Shown piece after piece: positions 52,722-58,691 of a stretch of DNA of 58,691 bases (positions are counted from its first letter, which is position 1; each line of letters begins with the position of its first letter). Source of the stretch: JBDTNQ01 sp039933635 (lineage in GTDB: Bacteria; Acidobacteriota; Vicinamibacteria; Vicinamibacterales; SCN-69-37); the NCBI GenBank assembly GCA_039933635.1, contig JBDTNQ010000011.1:1-58691 (forward strand). The letters are read 5' to 3'. The position numbers and the translations under genes were made by a program. The notes under the pieces are model-generated. The model worked only from the letters and a program-made list of their open reading frames with translations. It was not told the DNA's origin and did not search any database.

Positions 52722-54359
52722 TCATGCGACTTCAGGGCCGCTGTGCTCGATCGCCATCTGCTTGATCCGCCGGAGGTCGGCCTTGCCCGTTCCCAGCGTG
52801 GGAATGGCCTCGAGTGGGACGAGGTTGTCGCGGCGCGGCAGCCAGAGTCTGGGCAGATCCGAGGCGCAGAGGGCGTCCCACAATTGCTCCGGCGCGATCT
52901 CAGGGCGGGCATAGAACGCCACGAGCCGTTCGCCTTTGGCCGCGTCCGGAACGCCAGTGACGATGGAGACCGAGTCGCCGAGGATGGCGTTGATCGCATC
53001 CTCGACGCGAACGTGCGGCACCATTTCGCCTCCGATCTTGCTGAATCGCGACAAACGATCGGTGATGAAGATGAAGCCCTCGGCATCGATTCTCGCGATA
53101 TCACCGGTGGCGTACCATCCGTTGCGCATCGCTTCAGCCGTGCGCTGGGGCTGGTCGAGATAGCCAACCATCATGCTGGGCCCTTGCACCAGCAGGAGCC
53201 CTGCGCAATCGATGCCGAGATCCTCGCCCGTTTCCTGGTCGACGACCTTCGCCGAGATGCCGGGTATGGGATGTCCCACCGAGCCGGGCCTGTTGCCGAT
53301 GTGTCGTCCGCGCTCATCCGTGAAGTCCGGGTGATTCACGGCCACGACCGGCGCCATCTCGGTCATGCCATAGCCTTCGAGCAGATCGATGCCGTACTTT
53401 TCCCTGAACTCGTCCGCGACCTGCCGGCGTAGTTTTTCGGCGCCGACGATCGCGTACTTCAGGCTGGCGAACTGTTCCTTCGTGCACCGGCGGAGGTACG
53501 CATTGCAGAACGTCGGCGTGCTGATCAGCATCGTCGCCTTGTACGTCTCGACGAGCTCGCCGACGGTTTTGGCATCCATCGGATTTGGGTGGTACGCCAC
53601 GCCAGCGCCCATGAGCAGAGGGAACCAGAACGTGCCAGTGAAGCCGAATGAATGAAAAAGCGGGAGCACGCCGAGGAAGACGTCCGACGGGCCCATGTGA
53701 AACAACTGCGCGAGCGAATCGACGTTGCTCAGGATGTTGTTGTGCGTGAGCATGACCCCTTTGGGCACGCCGGTGCTGCCGCTCGAGAAGATGATCGTCG
53801 CGAGGGGCGAGGTCGTTGAGGCCGGCCCGCTGAACCAGCGGCGGATCAGCGGCATTGGTGTGAGCCGCGCCAGGACGATGGCCGCGGCCTTGTCGGCACT
53901 GGTGAGCTCCAGGCGGAGCTCCTCGAGGAAGACCATGCCGGGTCGTTCCTCCAGACCCGCCTTCTCGAGAAACTTCCGGGACGTGAGGATGGTTTTGATG
54001 CCTGCTTGCTCGATCGCCGCGGTGAGCGCGTCGGCTCCGATGGTGAAGTTGAGGTTCACCGGCATGCGTCCGGCCATGTAGAGCGCGATGTTCGTGACCG
54101 CCGACCAGACGCTGGCGGGCAGGAGTGTGCCGACGGCGTTTTCGCCAGGCGTCCGGCGCGCGAGCACCCGTCCGAGCGCGAGGGCGCCGATCAGCATCCG
54201 CCCGTATGTGAGCTTCTGTCCGGTCGTGTCAGCGGCGGCGAACGCGCTCCAGTACTTTCTGGCTGTCCTGACGAACTCCAGCTGCAGCCGGTCGCGATGA
54301 TCGCGGCTCCTGATCGCTCGTGCCGTGTGGTCCGGCCTGCCGGCAGGTGGTGACGACAT
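52722..54359 (-). CDS. AMP-forming acyl-CoA/acyl-ACP ligase
   Basis: 545-residue adenylate-forming enzyme. P-loop motif IIFSSGSTGVPKGVMLTHNN, A5 GYGMTEMAPVVAVN, A7 GWYATGDIARID with ITDRLSRFSKIGGEMV, and the A10 lysine in IPTLGTGKADL are all present, so it should activate a carboxylate as its adenylate. The layout is closest to the acyl-ACP synthetase half of Aas proteins and long-chain acyl-CoA ligases, but no acyltransferase domain is fused. Probable role: fatty acid activation for membrane lipid remodelling. The exact chain length is not known. Confidence 0.88.
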   Translation of the reverse strand: MSSPPAGRPDHTARAIRSRDHRDRLQLEFVRTARKYWSAFAAADTTGQKLTYGRMLIGALALGRVLARRTPGENAVGTLLPASVWSAVTNIALYMAGRMPVNLNFTIGADALTAAIEQAGIKTILTSRKFLEKAGLEERPGMVFLEELRLELTSADKAAAIVLARLTPMPLIRRWFSGPASTTSPLATIIFSSGSTGVPKGVMLTHNNILSNVDSLAQLFHMGPSDVFLGVLPLFHSFGFTGTFWFPLLMGAGVAYHPNPMDAKTVGELVETYKATMLISTPTFCNAYLRRCTKEQFASLKYAIVGAEKLRRQVADEFREKYGIDLLEGYGMTEMAPVVAVNHPDFTDERGRHIGNRPGSVGHPIPGISAKVVDQETGEDLGIDCAGLLLVQGPSMMVGYLDQPQRTAEAMRNGWYATGDIARIDAEGFIFITDRLSRFSKIGGEMVPHVRVEDAINAILGDSVSIVTGVPDAAKGERLVAFYARPEIAPEQLWDALCASDLPRLWLPRRDNLVPLEAIPTLGTGKADLRRIKQMAIEHSGPEVA

Positions 54360-54376
54360 GCGATTGGCTGGGACTG

Positions 54377-55303
54377 TCAGCGCGGCCGCAGCGACGAAAT
54401 TCTATTGTTCCAGCCGAAGCGGGCGAGGTCTGGCACGTCCTGCGTCACAGTGACGCAGCGTCCGCTGAACCGCACCTCATCGCAGATTTCCCACCGTCCG
54501 GATACCACTCGCAGGCTGCCCGCCGTGTTGTTGTTCGTCCACCGCAAGGTCGGCGTCTCGTCGTCGATCGTCGTGGTCCGGCCCTGAAAGTTCCGCGAAT
54601 CATAGAGCACGATGCGCGGGCGACTCGGCCCCGGGAAGCCGCCGCGGCCGACGCCGCCTCCGCCGGAAGGACGCGCTCTGGTCGAGGAAATTTCGCGATT
54701 GAGTCCGATCACGGAGAGGTCGGGAATGTCGGAGTCGACGACGCGGCAATCGTCGAAATCCGCGTTGACGCAGATTTCCCAGACTTCGCCACGGGGCACG
54801 CGCAGGCTCGAGGCCCGATCGTTGAAATTCATGCGTCGCAGGTTGGACTCCGGACGATCGATGAGCACGCGTTGACCGGAAAATCGCGTGCCCGCGAAGA
54901 GCTCTAGCCCGCGCGTGTCGTTTCCGCCGCGTCCCCGGCCGACGTCACCGCCTCCGCCCCCGCGAACCCGGCGCACGGACCGAATCGCGTCGTTCCACCC
55001 GGCGCGCTTGGCCAGATCCGACTCGGTTCCTGAGAACACCTGGCAGCGGCCCTGATAGTTTGGCTCGGTGCAGGCCTCCCAGATTTCGCCGGGCTCGACG
55101 CGCAGGCTTGAAATGCGTCCGTCCATCCCACTCAAGCGCAGGTCCGGGGTCGCATTCAGGAAGGTGGCGCTTCGTCCCTTGAAGTTCTTGTCCTCGAAGA
55201 CTTCGAGGCCCAGGCCACCCATCTGACGCTCGAACTGAGCGCCGAGGCCAGAGGCCAGGGCGAGGGCAATCAACGTGGCGGCGAACGTCGTCGTGGATGT
55301 CAT
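54377..55303 (-). CDS. Secreted beta/gamma-crystallin domain protein, three domains
   Basis: 308 residues with a signal peptide (about 1-22) and three Greek-key crystallin domains at roughly 31-113, 132-210 and 228-308, joined by Gly/Arg-rich linkers. Each domain has a W-E-I/A-C strand (IWEACTE, VWEICVN, WEICDEV) and a late (N/D)xx(S/T)S-type turn. Two turns fit the calcium consensus (N/D)(N/D)xx(S/T)S fully: NDRASS (161-166) and NNRISS (299-304). It is probably a calcium-binding, stress-related extracellular or periplasmic protein; the role is not established. A family A pair with a transposase remnant lies upstream. Confidence 0.87.
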   Translation of the reverse strand: MTSTTTFAATLIALALASGLGAQFERQMGGLGLEVFEDKNFKGRSATFLNATPDLRLSGMDGRISSLRVEPGEIWEACTEPNYQGRCQVFSGTESDLAKRAGWNDAIRSVRRVRGGGGGDVGRGRGGNDTRGLELFAGTRFSGQRVLIDRPESNLRRMNFNDRASSLRVPRGEVWEICVNADFDDCRVVDSDIPDLSVIGLNREISSTRARPSGGGGVGRGGFPGPSRPRIVLYDSRNFQGRTTTIDDETPTLRWTNNNTAGSLRVVSGRWEICDEVRFSGRCVTVTQDVPDLARFGWNNRISSLRPR

Positions 55304-55341
55304 GAGCGTCCTAGTCTGCGGGCATTATCCGGCAAAGCCGA

Positions 55342-55373
55342 CGAAACCGGGAGTCTTAAGACTCCCGGTTTCG
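55342..55373. repeat. Family A palindrome, left copy
   Basis: A perfect 32-base palindrome; the 16-base arm is CGAAACCGGGAGTCTT and the centre is CTTAAG. It is identical in its core to the right copy at 55572-55601. No T-run follows either copy. Confidence 0.9.
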
Positions 55374-55405
55374 CTGGTTGGCAAGCTCTGTGAAAGAGCG
55401 TCGAT

Positions 55406-55558
55406 ATGCCTCGACGATATCGATTCATGGAACCGAGCTACTTCCATGTTCGGGCTGGTTTGGTGGAACGGGTTGAAGATTGGCCGTGGTCGAGCGTGTC
55501 CGAGGATCGCGGAATCTGCGGTCTGATCACCCTCAGTCCGTTGCCGATTTTGCAATGA
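55406..55558 (+). pseudogene. RAYT (REP-associated tyrosine transposase, Y1_Tnp) remnant
   Basis: A 50-codon open frame that keeps both ends of a RAYT protein with the middle gone. The N-terminus MPRRYRF resembles RAYT MPRRPR starts. The segment YFHVRAGLVERVEDWPWSS matches the late RAYT motif Y-x-H-x-N-P-V-x-A-G-L-V-x-x-P-x-D-W-P-W-S-S with the central LNP lost. The histidine-hydrophobic-histidine and catalytic Tyr region (about 100 or more residues) is missing, so no activity is expected. It lies exactly between two identical family A palindromes, the substrate-like repeats of RAYTs. Either a deletion or a short recombinant copy could explain it. Confidence 0.65.
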
Positions 55559-55571
55559 TCCCGGAAAAGAC

Positions 55572-55601
55572 GAAACCGGGAGTCTTAAGACTCCCGGTTT
55601 C
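55572..55601. repeat. Family A palindrome, right copy
   Basis: A perfect 30-base palindrome; the 15-base arm is GAAACCGGGAGTCTT, identical to the core of the copy at 55342-55373. The distance between the two copies is about 200 bases. It stands 39 bases from the lon stop. Confidence 0.9.
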
Positions 55602-55639
55602 ATTGGTCCTGTCCCGGACGCCTGGTTTCGATGTCGGTT

Positions 55640-58018
<2,379 letters not shown>

Positions 58019-58121
58019 GGATATCAGGGGTGCTGCGATATCGGCATCACGAAAGTGCGTAGTGAGGCGGGCCGTCGCGGATGACCCGGTATCCCGATAG
58101 CCCGACGCCCCGATCGGACGC

Positions 58122-58691
58122 TCATCCGGCTTTCTCGATCACCGTGATGGGCTTCTCTTTCGACTCTACCACCTCGCGGGTGATGACGCACTCGCGAATC
58201 TTTTTCTGACCTGGAAGGGTGTACATCAGGTCGAGCATGATGTCCTCGATGATCATGCGCAGGCCGCGGGCGCCGATCTTCCGACGCAGCGCCGCCTCGG
58301 CGATCGCCTCGAGGGCATCGTCGGTAAAGCGAAGCTTGACGTTCTCGTACTCGAACAGGCGTTGATACTGCCGCGTGATCGCGTTGCGCGGCTGCGTCAG
58401 GATTTGGATGAGTGCCGGACGATCAAGCTCGTGCAGCGTCCCGACGACCGGCAGGCGGCCGACGAACTCGGGGATGAGCCCGTACTTGATGAGGTCTTCC
58501 GGCTCCACCTGCTCGGTGAGGGCCGAGTTCTCCTTGACGGCCTTCGTGTCCGCCTTGAAGCCCATGGTCTTCTTGCCGAGCCGGCGGGCGATCTGCTTGT
58601 CGAGGCCGACAAAGGCGCCGCCGCAGACGAAGAGGATGTTGGTCGTGTCGACCTGGAAGAACTCCTGGTGCGGGTGCTTGCGGCCGCCCTG
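58122..58691 (-). CDS. clpX: ATP-dependent Clp protease ATP-binding subunit ClpX, C-terminal part
   Basis: Partial: the gene runs off the right edge, so only about the last 190 codons are present. The reading contains QEFFQVDTTNILFVCGGAFV, LIKYGLIPEFVGRLPVVGTL (sensor and pore region), KIGARGLRMIIEDIMLDLMY and the C-terminal tail ending in VIEKAG. These are unmistakable ClpX AAA+ segments. ClpX unfolds substrates for ClpP and sits upstream of lon, as in many bacteria. The frame crosses the window edge without a stop. Confidence 0.97.
   Translation of the reverse strand, partial: QGGRKHPHQEFFQVDTTNILFVCGGAFVGLDKQIARRLGKKTMGFKADTKAVKENSALTEQVEPEDLIKYGLIPEFVGRLPVVGTLHELDRPALIQILTQPRNAITRQYQRLFEYENVKLRFTDDALEAIAEAALRRKIGARGLRMIIEDIMLDLMYTLPGQKKIRECVITREVVESKEKPITVIEKAG

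Larger units (their letters stand above)
55304..55639. other. 336-base intergenic region made mostly of the family A/RAYT-remnant unit
   Basis: Between the crystallin gene and the lon stop. It contains two identical palindromes (55342-55373 and 55572-55601) and the transposase remnant between them. No other gene or clear promoter was seen. It is the only place here where the repeats flank coding remains. Confidence 0.8.

Overview
This is a GC-rich, gene-dense window from a Gram-negative bacterium. Two envelope features show an outer membrane: a TamB-like protein and an Omp85/BamA-like protein. A B12-dependent ribonucleotide reductase, a large PVC-type heme-binding CxxCH protein, a secreted GH31 enzyme, long polycistronic glycosyltransferase blocks and many dispersed intergenic palindromes are what I would expect of an Acidobacteriota genome, probably the Vicinamibacteria. 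That placement is inferred from gene content, not from a marker-gene comparison.

Layout. 1-2571 (+): a VOC protein, then biotin carboxylase and a biotin carrier protein. 2707-10357 (+): an outer-membrane module of TamB, a seven-POTRA Omp85 protein and a short SurA-N-like chaperone, with stop/start overlaps. 10350-22799 (-): a glycan/envelope block with four soluble GT4-type glycosyltransferases, a methyltransferase with a zinc ribbon, a CPBP protease-like membrane protein and four polytopic membrane proteins, one of them PIG-V-like. 23230-26013 (+): adenosylcobalamin-dependent ribonucleotide reductase behind a structured leader of about 300 nt. 26137-30786: a YjbR-like protein, a Gfo/Idh/MocA oxidoreductase, a sugar isomerase/epimerase and a GH31 hydrolase. 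30878-37344: RecQ, an isoprenylcysteine-methyltransferase-like protein, SYLF, FKBP, an alpha/beta hydrolase, SDR and an AGCS symporter. 37661-41719: a cytochrome-like PVC protein and an MFS transporter. 41936-45760: a helicase/exonuclease pair matching MrfA/MrfB (YprA/YprB) of mitomycin repair. 45841-50202: L31, an aldo/keto reductase, a Phd/PIN toxin-antitoxin pair, an M28 peptidase and a small membrane protein. 50214-58691 (-): a DUF2339 membrane protein, an acyl-CoA/ACP ligase, a secreted beta/gamma-crystallin protein, Lon and the C-terminal end of ClpX.

The least expected structure lies between the genes. Family A palindromes (core ACCGGG...CTTAAG...CCCGGT) occur at three loci, and at 55342-55601 two copies flank a decayed remnant of a REP-associated tyrosine transposase (RAYT). 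Family B hairpins (arm GCCCTGGACC, loop TGAA/TTCA) occur four times near gene ends. A third class is a degenerate AGAACCC heptamer placed just before two start codons; one copy also has G-quadruplex spacing. Together these look like a REP/BIME-type repeat system with its mobilising enzyme lost locally.

No tRNA, rRNA, CRISPR array, prophage or intact insertion sequence was seen.
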